A DNA stretch of 39,135 nucleotides, taken from an uncultured Pelagibacteraceae bacterium. Lineage in GTDB: Bacteria > Pseudomonadota > Alphaproteobacteria > Pelagibacterales > Pelagibacteraceae. A program made the position numbers and the translations under genes. The first letter of the stretch is position 1. Each line of letters starts with the position of its first letter. The notes below the pieces were generated by a model that saw only the letters and a program-made list of their open reading frames with translations, was not told where the DNA came from and ran no database searches. Of this stretch, positions 30,907-39,135 are shown piece by piece. The DNA is taken from assembly GCA_902597175.1 (NCBI GenBank), contig CACJWN010000010.1, positions 1 to 39,135 of the forward strand. Reading direction: 5' to 3'.

Positions 30907-30915
30907 TAAGACAAA

Positions 30916-31959
30916 TTATGTCGTTTTTTTTGAGTATTTAGACACTTTTTCAACCATTAAGATTAAAAAATCTTTATTTTTGAAAAACTGACATCCACCA
31001 AGAGTTGCTTTTTTAAAACTATGTTTTTCAAGAGCACTTATTAAAAACGTTACTTTCTTAGATCGTGGATTATAGTAATTTTTCCTCAAAATCTTAATAC
31101 ATTTATTAATAAGTTTAATTTTTACCTCTAAATTTAAATCTATGAATTTATTGAAATCGATTAATATTTGCTTTTTTGATACTTTAACTAAATCTTTAAA
31201 AATTTCCTCGATGTACTGCTCAAGCACTTCGTTACTTGATGCTAGGTTATTTATAGATTTTAAAATTTGATCATAATTAATTCCGCTTTTCATCAAAGGT
31301 TTTTTCAAATTTCTAATTTTAGTTCTCAAAAACTTGGTATTCTTATTTGATGGGTCATTAACGAATTTTTTAAATATTTGTTTTGAAATTTTTATTAATG
31401 AATTTTTTTTCACGTCAAGTAGTGGTCTAAATAGGTCAATTTTTTTGTCTAATTTACTCAAAGGTTTCATTGCTGATAATCCTGTCAAACCGCTACCTCT
31501 TGAAAGCCTAATGAAAAATGTTTCTACCTGGTCATCTAAATTATGACCTGTAAGAATAGTTCTAATATTCTTCTTAATACAGAAAGAGCTGAGTATTGAA
31601 TATCTTATTTTTCTTGCTTGACTCTGAATATTGTTTTTAATCAATAAATTATTTTTTAAAACATTTAATTTAATTTTATGTTTTTTTAATAATGCTTTTA
31701 CTTGATCAGCTTCTTTAGATGAATTTGATCTAATATTATGATTAACCAAAGTATAATGAAAATTTGTTTTTCTCTCAATGCTATAAGCCTTCGACAAAGC
31801 AGCTAGTGCTAAACTATCAGGTCCGCCAGATATAGCTACTACATATGATTTTCTTTTTAACTTATCTAACTTATTTTTAAAATTTAAATATATTGATGAA
31901 AGATCTTTAGAGTCAAAAAATCTGTTTTTAAGAATTGCACTTGAATTTTTTTTGCTCAT
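30916..31959 (-). CDS. tilS: tRNA(Ile)-lysidine synthase
   Basis: ATP-dependent modification of C34 to lysidine in tRNA-Ile(CAU), so that AUA is read as Ile; essential where AUA is common, as here. 347 residues, so a short form with a reduced C-terminus. The PP-loop SGGPDS is at residues 44-49; NHNIRSNSSKEAD and LTGHNLDDQVETFFIRLSRGSGLTGLSAM follow. Its first 32 bases overlap the end of cpoB in another frame; no later in-frame Met before the PP-loop offers a better start. Confidence 0.94.
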   Translation of the reverse strand: MSKKNSSAILKNRFFDSKDLSSIYLNFKNKLDKLKRKSYVVAISGGPDSLALAALSKAYSIERKTNFHYTLVNHNIRSNSSKEADQVKALLKKHKIKLNVLKNNLLIKNNIQSQARKIRYSILSSFCIKKNIRTILTGHNLDDQVETFFIRLSRGSGLTGLSAMKPLSKLDKKIDLFRPLLDVKKNSLIKISKQIFKKFVNDPSNKNTKFLRTKIRNLKKPLMKSGINYDQILKSINNLASSNEVLEQYIEEIFKDLVKVSKKQILIDFNKFIDLNLEVKIKLINKCIKILRKNYYNPRSKKVTFLISALEKHSFKKATLGGCQFFKNKDFLILMVEKVSKYSKKTT

Positions 31960-32884
31960 ACTGAGCTTTTTGTAACACAGACTTACTTGCTTTTGGGTAT
32001 TCTTTTTTAAGACCTATTATCATTTTGCAGCCTTGGTCTTTCTCCCCTAATTGAACCATGGTTATACCCAACTTTAAAAGGTTATCAGGCGCCTTTTTAC
32101 TTTTTGGATAATTTTGATAACCATCTAAGTACGCTGTAGCTGCATCAGAGTATAATTGCCTTATTCTAAAAGTTTCTCCATACCAATATTGAGCACTACC
32201 AGCTAAATCATGGTCTTTGTTTTTGTTTATAAATTCTTTTAAAGCAACCTCAGCTGTTTCATAATCGCCGATTTTCATAAAACTAACCGCAAATTCATAT
32301 TGTTCTTTCGCTGGCTTGTCTGGCAGTAAAGATTCTTTTGTTTCAGGTTCTTCAGAAATAACTGTTTGAGCACTCTCAATAGAATTAACTTTTTGCTGTT
32401 TGGGTAAATTTGTCATTTGGTAACCTGGGCTTGATCCAAAGTCCTGTGGTTTACTCGATCCAGGTAATGTGGGTTGATTATTTGTTGTTGTGGTCACAGT
32501 TCCATTCTCTAAATCTGAAAATCTTAATTGAGTGTCTGATTGAATCTTTGTTACTCTTGTGGATAATTTATCTAGTCTAAAATTTACCTCCTCGAATTTA
32601 TTAGTAAGTTCCCTAAATTGATTTTCAATTTCATTTAATTTTAAAAGATGTTTTGTTAAAATATCTTCATTTAAACCGTCAGACTTTAAATTTGATATCG
32701 TGGTATTTGCAGCATCAGATTTTTGATAAACTGCTTTTTCTAAAGTTTTAAGATCATTGGTTATTACTTGTATTTGATCAGATATTGATTTTAGGTAAAT
32801 TTCTTCTTCTTCTGCGAAAAGATTAGAGCTTATTAAAACAAATGAGAAAAAAATTAAGTGTATTTTTTTTATAACATCTCGCAT
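31928..32884 (-). CDS. cpoB: Tol-Pal system protein CpoB/YbgF
   Basis: Periplasmic protein linking Tol-Pal with peptidoglycan synthesis during division. 318 residues. Signal peptide at residues 1-24 (KKIHLIFFSFVLISSNLFA, cleavage probably at FA-EE). A coiled coil covers roughly 25-120, then a Pro/Ser/Gln-rich linker. The C-terminal third has TPR-like repeats (KEQYEFAVSFMKIGDYETAE..., AQYWYGETFRIRQLYSDAA..., APDNLLKLGITMVQLGEKDQGC). It follows pal after a terminator and overlaps tilS by 32 bp. Confidence 0.92.
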   Translation of the reverse strand: MRDVIKKIHLIFFSFVLISSNLFAEEEEIYLKSISDQIQVITNDLKTLEKAVYQKSDAANTTISNLKSDGLNEDILTKHLLKLNEIENQFRELTNKFEEVNFRLDKLSTRVTKIQSDTQLRFSDLENGTVTTTTNNQPTLPGSSKPQDFGSSPGYQMTNLPKQQKVNSIESAQTVISEEPETKESLLPDKPAKEQYEFAVSFMKIGDYETAEVALKEFINKNKDHDLAGSAQYWYGETFRIRQLYSDAATAYLDGYQNYPKSKKAPDNLLKLGITMVQLGEKDQGCKMIIGLKKEYPKASKSVLQKAQYEQKKFKCNS

Positions 32885-32911
32885 TAATAATTTTTATTTA
32901 TACAAAATGGC

Positions 32912-32950
32912 AAAAAAAAGACCCTTTAACACAATTTGTTAAAGGGTCTT
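32912..32950 (-). terminator. Strong intrinsic terminator between pal and cpoB
   Basis: A perfect 13-bp stem, AAGACCCTTTAAC (32918-32930) with GTTAAAGGGTCTT (32938-32950), and a 7-base loop. On the minus strand it is followed by eight T's (complement of 32912-32919). It lies 20 bp after the pal stop and 28 bp before the cpoB ATG, so it should end most tol-pal transcripts and set the downstream cpoB level by read-through. Confidence 0.9.
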
Positions 32951-32969
32951 AATATATCTAGTTAAATTT

Positions 32970-33446
32970 TTAATTAACTTTTACTGTTACAGATCTTCTG
33001 TTTTGAGACCACGAAATTGGTGATGATTTCGCGTTTACCGGTTTTTCTTTTCCGTAACTAATTACAGATAATCTTTTGCCTGAAATACCGTAAGTCATCA
33101 AATAATCTCTTGCCGCGTTTGCTCGTCTTTCACCTAACGCCAAGTTATATTCTCTTGTTCCTCTTTCATCAGCATGTCCCTCAATAACTACATTAAGATT
33201 TTTATTTTTTCTTAAAAAAGTAGCTTGTTTTCTTAATGTTGCTCTTGAGGCAGTTGTTAAAGAAGATTTGTTAGTAGCAAAAAACACTCTATCAGGAACA
33301 CCAGCAGCTAAATATTCAACTGTTTCTTTTCCAGTATATACATCTCCATCTATAACGCCGGATTTTTTCGCTGTAGAACAGGCGCTAAGAAGTAGTGTAG
33401 TAAATATTACAAGTAATATGTTTTTTAAATTCGATTTTAGTGTCAT
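32970..33446 (-). CDS. pal: Peptidoglycan-associated lipoprotein Pal
   Basis: Outer-membrane lipoprotein that binds peptidoglycan and TolB. 158 residues. Signal peptide with lipobox LSAC, so Cys23 is the lipidated residue. The OmpA-like domain covers about 50-158, with NLNVVIEGHADERGTREYNLALGERRA (the diaminopimelate-binding Asp and Arg) and KRLSVISYGKEKP. A strong ribosome-binding site, TAGGGGA, lies just before the ATG, fitting an abundant protein. It is separated from tolB by 75 bp and followed by a strong terminator. Confidence 0.97.
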   Translation of the reverse strand: MTLKSNLKNILLVIFTTLLLSACSTAKKSGVIDGDVYTGKETVEYLAAGVPDRVFFATNKSSLTTASRATLRKQATFLRKNKNLNVVIEGHADERGTREYNLALGERRANAARDYLMTYGISGKRLSVISYGKEKPVNAKSSPISWSQNRRSVTVKVN

Positions 33447-33521
33447 TTTTTCCCCTAGGTTTATTGTGGTTATTTCAAATTATTTAAAGTCTTTCAAGTA
33501 TATTTTACATAAAATTCAACC

Positions 33522-34859
33522 TCACTTAGATAATAATGAGGACCAAGATGGGTCTGAGGCATCAGTTTTTGTTAAAAGCCTTCTTTCATTATAGCCAGTA
33601 ATATCTATAGACCATAATTTAGCAGAGAATCCCTCTCCTTTAGTACCGGATTTGGTTTCTCTATAAAAAACTAATACTCTGCCATTTGGAGACCATGAAG
33701 GCGCTTCTTGGTAATAATTTTCAGTTAAAAGTCTTTCACCAGTTCCATCGGTTCTCATTACTCCAATAAAAAATTTACCTTTATGCATTTTAGTAAAAGC
33801 AATTAAATCTCCTCTTGGCGACCAAACAGGTGTGCCATAAATACCTTTTCCAAATGTAATTCTTTTAACGTTGCTACCGTCACTTCTCATTACATAAATT
33901 TGTTGTAATCCGCTTCTATCTGAATTGAATGCAATAAATTTTCCATCTGGAGAAAATGAGGGTGAAGTGTCTATTGACGAATGTTCAGTAATTCGTTCTA
34001 CTAACCTTGTTTCTAAATCCATTGTGAAAATATCTGAATTTCCATCTTTTGCGAAACTCATAATAATTTTTTTGCCGTCAGGTGAAAATCTTGGGGCAAA
34101 AGTCATACCTGGAAAATTTCCAACAACTTCCTGTGACCCTGTTTCAATGTCAAGCAAGTAAACTCTAGGCATATTTCTAAAATAAGACATATAAGTTACC
34201 ATCTGATTTGTTGGATTAAATCTTGGAGTTAAAACCAACTCATTACCTAAAGTAAGGTATTTTGTATTAAAACCATCTTGATCCATAATTGCTAATTTTT
34301 TAATTCTTTGAGTTTTTGGTCCACTTTCAGAAACATAAATTATTCTGGTATCAAAATAACCTTCCTCACCAGTCAGTCTCTCATAAATTTTATCTGAAAT
34401 AATATGTGCAACTCTTCTCCAGTTTGATGGGGTTGTTGTGAAAGCTAGTGCTGTCATCTCTTGAGCAGCAGCTAAATCCCAAAGTCTGAACTCTACTTTT
34501 AGTTTTTCTCCACTTATTAAAAGTTTGCCAGTAACTAAAGCTTGGGCTTTAATTAATCTCCAATCTTCAAATCTTGGTTTTAAATGTGCAATATCTGGCT
34601 TTTGAACAAAAGCGTCTTTTTTTAAAGGATTAAATAATCCAGTGTTTTTAAAATTTTTTTCGATTATTCCAGATATTTTTTCACCTAATTCCTTAACATT
34701 TAGATCTTTATAATTTTCAGATTTGATATCTACATGTAGCGGTGAAACAGCAATCGGTAATGGGTCTAAATTACCTCTTGTAATATCGACTTCTATAAGT
34801 GCTGAAGAATAATTAGTGATAAAAATATTTATTAAAAAAATGTATATTAATTTTTTCAT
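33522..34859 (-). CDS. tolB: Tol-Pal system beta-propeller protein TolB
   Basis: Periplasmic propeller that contacts Pal and TolA. 445 residues. Signal peptide [20 protein letters not shown] (cleavage near 20), an N-terminal alpha/beta domain ([17 protein letters not shown]) up to about 170, then repeats of the form [42 protein letters not shown] and [12 protein letters not shown] that build the propeller. It starts one base after the tolA stop. Confidence 0.97.
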   Translation of the reverse strand: MKKLIYIFLINIFITNYSSALIEVDITRGNLDPLPIAVSPLHVDIKSENYKDLNVKELGEKISGIIEKNFKNTGLFNPLKKDAFVQKPDIAHLKPRFEDWRLIKAQALVTGKLLISGEKLKVEFRLWDLAAAQEMTALAFTTTPSNWRRVAHIISDKIYERLTGEEGYFDTRIIYVSESGPKTQRIKKLAIMDQDGFNTKYLTLGNELVLTPRFNPTNQMVTYMSYFRNMPRVYLLDIETGSQEVVGNFPGMTFAPRFSPDGKKIIMSFAKDGNSDIFTMDLETRLVERITEHSSIDTSPSFSPDGKFIAFNSDRSGLQQIYVMRSDGSNVKRITFGKGIYGTPVWSPRGDLIAFTKMHKGKFFIGVMRTDGTGERLLTENYYQEAPSWSPNGRVLVFYRETKSGTKGEGFSAKLWSIDITGYNERRLLTKTDASDPSWSSLLSK

Positions 34860-34860
34860 A

Positions 34861-35673
34861 CTAACCTTTCAGCATTTCTTCTGGATTAAAGTTCAATTGT
34901 AAATCTTTCCATTTGTCGTACCCTGTAGGTGGAACTTTTAATGGTTGACACATTCTTACAGCTCGTAGAGCGCTTTCTGCTAATACTTTATAAAATTTCT
35001 GGCCAGGTCTATTCATACGTTCGTGATCTAATATTTCAGAATTTAATATGGTGCCGTCTTGTTTTAGTTCCAATTTAATTCTTACTAATAAGTTTTGATC
35101 GTAAGGTAAACCTAAAGGGACACTCCAGCAACCAAAAATTTGGGCTCTAAGTGCATCTTCTTCCGATAATGTCAGTCCAGTCGCAAATGAATTTTTTTGA
35201 TTGCTTTGAGTTATTTTTTTAATATCTTTTTTTTCAGTAGCCTCAATTTCTTTTGCTTTATCAATCAGTGCAGCAATCTGATTTGTATCGACTACTTCTT
35301 TTTTCTCAAACTCAGATGATTGTCTAATTTGGGGTTTAATTTCTTCAGGATTTTGTTTTTTTTTAATAATCTTTTTTTCTTCCTCTTTTTTGTTTGGTAA
35401 AGGAATTCTATCAGGTTTTTCTTTGGCTTTAGCAGATGGAGGCGCTTGTTCCGAAACTACTCTTTTTTCCTCCTCCTTCTTTTTTGTATCTTCAATGATT
35501 TTACGCGTTTTTGGAGCGTATGGTATCATGGTTTTATCAGAAATTTGTATTAATTCTACTGATACTATCGGAGGTAACTCCACTGGCTCCCTAAGCATAA
35601 AAGGTAAACTCAGCACTGTCAGTAAAATCATAACCGAATGAAAAGTTAAGGAGTATATTAAGCTTCTTATCAT
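34861..35673 (-). CDS. tolA: Tol-Pal system protein TolA
   Basis: Inner-membrane energy transducer reaching across the periplasm to TolB/Pal. 270 residues: one N-terminal span (about 5-27, [20 protein letters not shown]), then a long charged Glu/Lys-rich region (60-170) in place of the E. coli alanine-rich helix, and a C-terminal TonB/TolA-like domain ([19 protein letters not shown]...[14 protein letters not shown]) with the typical basic RAVRxCxP element. Assigned with help from its place between tolR and tolB; on sequence alone TonB would be an alternative. Confidence 0.88.
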   Translation of the reverse strand: MIRSLIYSLTFHSVMILLTVLSLPFMLREPVELPPIVSVELIQISDKTMIPYAPKTRKIIEDTKKKEEEKRVVSEQAPPSAKAKEKPDRIPLPNKKEEEKKIIKKKQNPEEIKPQIRQSSEFEKKEVVDTNQIAALIDKAKEIEATEKKDIKKITQSNQKNSFATGLTLSEEDALRAQIFGCWSVPLGLPYDQNLLVRIKLELKQDGTILNSEILDHERMNRPGQKFYKVLAESALRAVRMCQPLKVPPTGYDKWKDLQLNFNPEEMLKG

Positions 35674-35681
35674 ATTTCATT

Positions 35682-36095
35682 TTAACTTTTGTAAGGTTCT
35701 GAAATTAAAGCTACTTTAGAAAATCCCGCTCCCGATAAAGTTCCCATTATTTCTAAAACTCTTCCATAATTAATATTCTTGTCACCCCTTACATAAATTC
35801 TTGTATCTGTTCTATTTTTTGCAATAGCTAAAAGTTTAGGCACCATTTTTTGATAAGTAACTTGATGTTCTTGAATATATATCTCACCTTTAGAATTAAT
35901 GCTTATTGTCAGAGGTTCTTGATCATCTGGAAGTGAGTCAGCGGCTGACTCGGGTAGGTCAACTTGTACGCCAACTGTTAATAAAGGTGCTGTCACCATA
36001 AATATAATCAGAAGAACAAGCATTACATCAACAAAAGGTGTAACATTAATTTCACTCATAGGTTCTTTTTTTGAGCGATAAAATCTAAATGCCAT
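35682..36095 (-). CDS. tolR: Tol-Pal system protein TolR (ExbD family)
   Basis: Part of the proton-driven motor with TolQ. 137 residues. SEINVTPFVDVMLVLLIIFMVTAPLL holds the single span and the Asp (residue ~23) essential for proton use in this family. The periplasmic domain ends YVRGDKNINYGRVLEIMGTLSGAGFSKVALISE. It starts one base after tolQ and ends 8 bp before tolA. Confidence 0.96.
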   Translation of the reverse strand: MAFRFYRSKKEPMSEINVTPFVDVMLVLLIIFMVTAPLLTVGVQVDLPESAADSLPDDQEPLTISINSKGEIYIQEHQVTYQKMVPKLLAIAKNRTDTRIYVRGDKNINYGRVLEIMGTLSGAGFSKVALISEPYKS

Positions 36096-36096
36096 T

Positions 36097-36777
36097 TTAA
36101 ATTATTGATAAAAACCTTTTAGAGAAATTTTCAATTCTTGAGAAATACTTTTGAGAATCGCTATTAAATTTATTATAAGCTACGACTGCTGGTATCGCGG
36201 CTAATAAGCCTAGTGCAGTGGCAAATAATGCTTCCGCAATTCCTGGTGCAACTATTGCCAAACTTGTGTTTCTTGAAATTGCAATAGATTGAAAAGAATT
36301 CATTATTCCCCAAACAGTTCCAAATAGTCCAATAAATGGAGCGGTAGACCCAACTGTTGCCAGAAATGTAAAATTTTTCTCTACTTTTTTCATTTCATTA
36401 TCAGTAGCTATTTCCAGAATTCTTTCAACTCTTGCTGATTGAATTGCAGAAGATTGTCTTTTTGTTTTAATTAGTTCTCCCATAGCAGCTTTAAAAATTA
36501 GGGTTGCAGGATCTTTTGAATTAATTGGCAGGCTATTATTAAAACTTTCTGCTGATTTAGCTTTCCAAAACTTTTTTTCAAATTCTTCTATAGATTTGTT
36601 TATTGTTTTAAATAATTTAAATTTATCGAAAATTAAAGCCCATGAAAATATAGAGCTAAAAATTAATAATATAATTACAAACTTTACTACAAAATCTGCT
36701 CTTAAAAACAAACTCCAAAGAGAGAAGTCTGTTGACCCACCTAATCCAACAACTTGAGTTGCAATTTCTTGTTCCAT
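36097..36777 (-). CDS. tolQ: Tol-Pal system protein TolQ (ExbB/MotA family)
   Basis: Proton channel subunit of the Tol motor. 226 residues with three spans (about 28-48, 135-160, 178-200). The motif FLATVGSTAPFIGLFGTVWGIMNSFQSIA and GIAEALFATALGLLAAIPAVVAYNKF are diagnostic. First gene of tolQRAB-pal. A 58-bp gap separates it from the RuvC-like gene; ybgC, often found just before tolQ, is missing. In E. coli the conserved order is ybgC-tolQRAB-pal-cpoB. Confidence 0.96.
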   Translation of the reverse strand: MEQEIATQVVGLGGSTDFSLWSLFLRADFVVKFVIILLIFSSIFSWALIFDKFKLFKTINKSIEEFEKKFWKAKSAESFNNSLPINSKDPATLIFKAAMGELIKTKRQSSAIQSARVERILEIATDNEMKKVEKNFTFLATVGSTAPFIGLFGTVWGIMNSFQSIAISRNTSLAIVAPGIAEALFATALGLLAAIPAVVAYNKFNSDSQKYFSRIENFSKRFLSII

Positions 36778-36835
36778 AAAAGTTGATTACTTTTAGAATG
36801 TGTCATGAATTTGGCGTATTTGTCAGATAATAATG

Positions 36836-37324
36836 CTAATTATCTTTTAATTTGGTTTCAAAATAAAATTTTGCTATCAAAATTGCGTCTGATTTATTGA
36901 CATCTCTCTTTTTGGCTAATTGACCTGATAAAGTCGGATACATTTCTATAACCTTAGTTCTGCTTGCATCTTTTGAAGAATTTATTAATTCGAAATGTTT
37001 TTTCCATTTTGATGGTCTGACGAAAAAAATTGGTAATTTTAAAGCAGCACAAACACCCTTAATAGCTCCAAAAGTTTGACCAAAATTAAACATACTAGTA
37101 ACTCCTTGTCCAGGCATGGCGTTTACTTGTTCTACGACTACAATTGTCTCCTCATCTTCGTTGATATTGTCTTTAATAATATTTACTAATTGGGAGCTAT
37201 TAAGTTGTCTTTTATTTTTTTTACCCTCTGCCATTACTGGCATATCGTATATATTAATTACTTTTTTATCATGCATCACCGCTATCGCGCCACTTAACCC
37301 AGGATCTATTCCAATTATTTTCAT
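36836..37324 (-). CDS. RuvC-like Holliday junction nuclease of the phage-associated type
   Basis: 162 residues, RNase H-like fold. GIDPGLSGAIAVM (Asp7) opens the protein; VVVEQVNAMPGQGVTSMFNFGQTFGAIKGV (Glu65) and KKRDVNKSDAILIAKF (Asp141, Asp146) supply the acidic active site, all four positions filled. The VEQVNAMPGQGVTSMF block and PSKWKKHF look like the RuvC-like resolvases common in phages and some bacteria, not the classical GIDPGLxxTGWG form. Yet it stands where ruvC usually stands, 4 bp after yebC and before tolQ; ruvA and ruvB are not there. Resolvase activity is therefore likely but inferred. Confidence 0.82.
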   Translation of the reverse strand: MKIIGIDPGLSGAIAVMHDKKVINIYDMPVMAEGKKNKRQLNSSQLVNIIKDNINEDEETIVVVEQVNAMPGQGVTSMFNFGQTFGAIKGVCAALKLPIFFVRPSKWKKHFELINSSKDASRTKVIEMYPTLSGQLAKKRDVNKSDAILIAKFYFETKLKDN

Positions 37325-37328
37325 AGAA

Positions 37329-38051
37329 TTAATTTATTATACTTGCGTTAGAATAAACATTTTGTACATCATCCAATTCTTCAAGAATACTAAAGATTTC
37401 AATCATCTTTTTACTTTGTTCATTGTTTAGTTTTACGTAGTTTAAAGCTCTCCACTCAATTTGTGAGTATAAAAATTTCTCAATTTTCTGTTCAAGTTTG
37501 CTCTTTATTTTATAAAAATCCTCTTTTTCTGTAATAATTTCATGAATGTTATTTACTTGTTTCAAGTCTTTGGCTCCTGCATTTGTAGCTATTTCAAATA
37601 GCTCTTCTTCTTTTATTTTACTTTTTTCAATATGAATTACTCCACAATTAAAAAACATATGCGATGTAGAACCAGACTCACCGAGTCTTCCTCCATTCTT
37701 TTGTAAAGCAGTTCTTATACTTGAAGCAGAACGATTTTTATTATCTGTTAAAGTCTCAATAATAAAAGCAGTATTAAATGGTCCAAAACCCTCGTATCTT
37801 AAATTTTCAAAATTTTTTTCACTACTCCCCTCTGACTTGCTAATTGCTCTACTAATATTATCTTTAGGCATATTAGCTGCTTTTGCTGCTTGAATGGCTG
37901 TTCTTAGCCTAGGGTTCATATCAGGATCTTTATCTCCAAGCTTAGCAGCAACTGTAATTTCTCTTGAAAGTTTTGAAAAGATCTTTGATCTTTCTTTGTC
38001 TGCTCTACCTTTTTTATGTTTTATTCCTGCCCAATGAGAATGACCTGCCAT
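37329..38051 (-). CDS. yebC: YebC/PmpR/TACO1-family protein
   Basis: Widely conserved protein; members act as transcription regulators or, as shown more recently, help translation of problematic peptide stretches. 240 residues. The N-terminus MAGHSHWAGIKHKKGRADKERSKIFSKLSREI is diagnostic, with NPRLRTAIQAAKAANMPKDNI and GGRLGESGSTSHMF after it. It starts 2 bp after ymdB and ends 4 bp before the RuvC-like gene. The role in this organism is not resolved by sequence. Confidence 0.96.
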   Translation of the reverse strand: MAGHSHWAGIKHKKGRADKERSKIFSKLSREITVAAKLGDKDPDMNPRLRTAIQAAKAANMPKDNISRAISKSEGSSEKNFENLRYEGFGPFNTAFIIETLTDNKNRSASSIRTALQKNGGRLGESGSTSHMFFNCGVIHIEKSKIKEEELFEIATNAGAKDLKQVNNIHEIITEKEDFYKIKSKLEQKIEKFLYSQIEWRALNYVKLNNEQSKKMIEIFSILEELDDVQNVYSNASIIN

Positions 38052-38053
38052 AA

Positions 38054-38860
38054 CTAATTTACTAAATTTCCACCTTCTATTAATCTGTATACTTTTTTTG
38101 CTAAGCCAGTTGATATATCTGCTTCAACAATTACACCTGATATTGTCCCAGCCCCATTAGAAGGAAAATGTTTCACAGCGTCTTTTTCTTTAAAAAATTT
38201 TTTTAAAGAGTTTTCTTTATTCATGCCTATTACAGAATTATAGTCTCCACACATGCCTAAATCAGTTTGGTATGCAGTTCCTTTTTCTAATATTCTTGTA
38301 TCAGCAGTTGGGACATGAGTATGCGTACCTACAACACAAGTTGATAATCCATCAAAATAATGTCCTATTGCCATTTTTTCACTCGTTATTTCTCCGTGAA
38401 AATCAATAACTAGAAAATCAACATTTTTTTTCAATTTAATTTTTGTAGAAATTTCTTTTGCAGTTAAAAAAACATCATTAGTTTTACGCATAAAAACATT
38501 TCCCATTAAATTTATAACTCCAATTTTAAATTTTTTGTCTTTTGACTCAAAAATTCCAAATCCTTTTCCTGGAGAGCCTTCAGCTAAATTAGCTGGTCTT
38601 AAAAGTCTATGTTCTTTATCAATAAACTTTGTCGTTTCTTCTTTATCCCATATGTGGTTTCCAGAAGTTATTACATCTACACCTAAAGAAAAAAACTCAT
38701 CAGAAATCTCTTTGGTTATTCCTTTTCCATCATCAGCTGCATTTTCTCCATTAATAATTGTAAAATTAATTTCATTTTCGGATATAATTTTTGATAGATT
38801 TTTTTTAATTGCCAATCTACCTGACAATCCCATTGCATCTCCAAGAACTAAAATTTTCAT
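38054..38860 (-). CDS. ymdB: YmdB-family metallophosphoesterase (TIGR00282 type)
   Basis: Cyclic-nucleotide phosphodiesterase family of 268 residues. Metal ligands visible: LGDAMGLSGR (Asp8), INGENAADGKG-like NGENAADDGKG (Glu, Asn), TSGNHIWDKEE (Asn, His), VDFHGEITSEK (His), and GTHTHVPTADTRIL (His pair). ANLAEGSPGKGFGIF is a family block. Homologues hydrolyse 2',3'-cAMP in vitro; the cell role is unclear. It lies between the 5-formyl-THF cyclo-ligase gene (1-bp overlap) and yebC. Confidence 0.9.
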   Translation of the reverse strand: MKILVLGDAMGLSGRLAIKKNLSKIISENEINFTIINGENAADDGKGITKEISDEFFSLGVDVITSGNHIWDKEETTKFIDKEHRLLRPANLAEGSPGKGFGIFESKDKKFKIGVINLMGNVFMRKTNDVFLTAKEISTKIKLKKNVDFLVIDFHGEITSEKMAIGHYFDGLSTCVVGTHTHVPTADTRILEKGTAYQTDLGMCGDYNSVIGMNKENSLKKFFKEKDAVKHFPSNGAGTISGVIVEADISTGLAKKVYRLIEGGNLVN

Positions 38861-39135
38861 TAAAAAATACCTTTTTCTGTAAAAATATAATCTAATTTAA
38901 CATCTTCATTGTTTACCGGCAGTTTATGATATTTTTGAAAAGAAAATGCAACACCGATAGATATTATTTTACTCTTGTTTTGACAGTTTTTTTTAAGAAA
39001 TTTATCATAAAAGCCTTTACCATACCCAAGTCTATTTTTAAATTTATCAAACGCTAATAATGGCACTAAAATTACGTTTGGAGTTATTGGTTTTGATTTT
39101 AATGGCTCAAGAATTCCATATTTATTTACATTAAG
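38860..39135 (-). CDS. fau: 5-formyltetrahydrofolate cyclo-ligase, C-terminal part only
   Basis: Converts 5-formyl-THF to 5,10-methenyl-THF with ATP. Only the last 91 residues lie in the window; the frame is open to the right edge, so the start is outside (the GTG at 39066 is internal). The substrate motif NRLGYGKGFYDKFL and ISIGVAFSFQK, and the C-terminal LPVNNEDVKLDYIFTEKG, are clear family blocks. It overlaps ymdB by one base. Confidence 0.9.
   Translation of the reverse strand, partial: LNVNKYGILEPLKSKPITPNVILVPLLAFDKFKNRLGYGKGFYDKFLKKNCQNKSKIISIGVAFSFQKYHKLPVNNEDVKLDYIFTEKGIF

Noticed and set aside
33522-34859. Long open frames on the strand opposite to tolB, ftsH, purA and ppdK
   Set aside because: They are shadows of well-recognised genes: low-complexity, no family motifs and no ribosome-binding sites.

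Overview
The window looks like a piece of a very AT-rich, streamlined alphaproteobacterial chromosome, most likely SAR11/Pelagibacterales or a close relative. The evidence is the strong A/T bias (long A or T runs, Lys/Ile/Asn-rich proteins), start/stop or few-base gene junctions, and alphaproteobacterial gene orders such as glyQ-glyS-ppdK, dxs-ispA-xseB and yebC-(ruvC)-tolQRAB-pal-cpoB-tilS-ftsH-folP-glmM. The lineage is inferred from these features; no 16S rRNA is present. I see no CRISPR array, insertion sequence, prophage or rRNA operon, and no gene-free stretch longer than 300 bases.

Layout. Bases 1-1808 hold the 3' part of a propionyl-CoA synthetase gene. 1797-3110 is a dihydroorotase-family gene (minus), divergent from ygfZ (3147-4031). 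A tRNA-Leu(GAG) (4146-4229, minus) follows, with a possible 39-residue membrane protein gene behind it. 4291-6116 carries nadA and nadC of NAD synthesis; the nadA frame is broken by one extra A in an A9 run. 6105-12532 is a minus-strand block sppA-glyQ-glyS-ppdK. 12679-18435 alternates ispB(+), pdxH(-), aroC(+) and dxs-ispA-xseB(-), so quinone side chain, B6, aromatic and isoprenoid genes lie together.

18457-22436 is a tight five-gene plus-strand run: tsaC, an ABC ATPase, an ABC-2 permease, a putative 2-oxoglutarate/Fe(II) oxygenase and a family 17 glycosyltransferase. The last four may form an uncharacterised glycan modification/export module. tRNA-Arg(TCG) (minus), rluD and rpoH follow.

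24447-39135 is almost entirely minus strand: fau(partial)-ymdB-yebC-RuvC-like-tolQ-tolR-tolA-tolB-pal-terminator-cpoB-tilS-ftsH-folP-glmM-thiD-purA. It covers envelope integrity (Tol-Pal), proteolysis, folate, thiamine, purine and peptidoglycan precursor synthesis.

Most interesting points: (1) the nadA frame break at a poly-A tract; (2) a phage-type RuvC-like nuclease at the usual ruvCAB locus, with ruvA, ruvB and ybgC absent there; (3) the transporter-oxygenase-GT17 operon; (4) every tail-to-tail pair of recognised protein genes overlaps, three of them sharing one palindromic TTAA as stop codon for both strands; (5) a purA terminator hairpin built from the coding ends of purA and rpoH.
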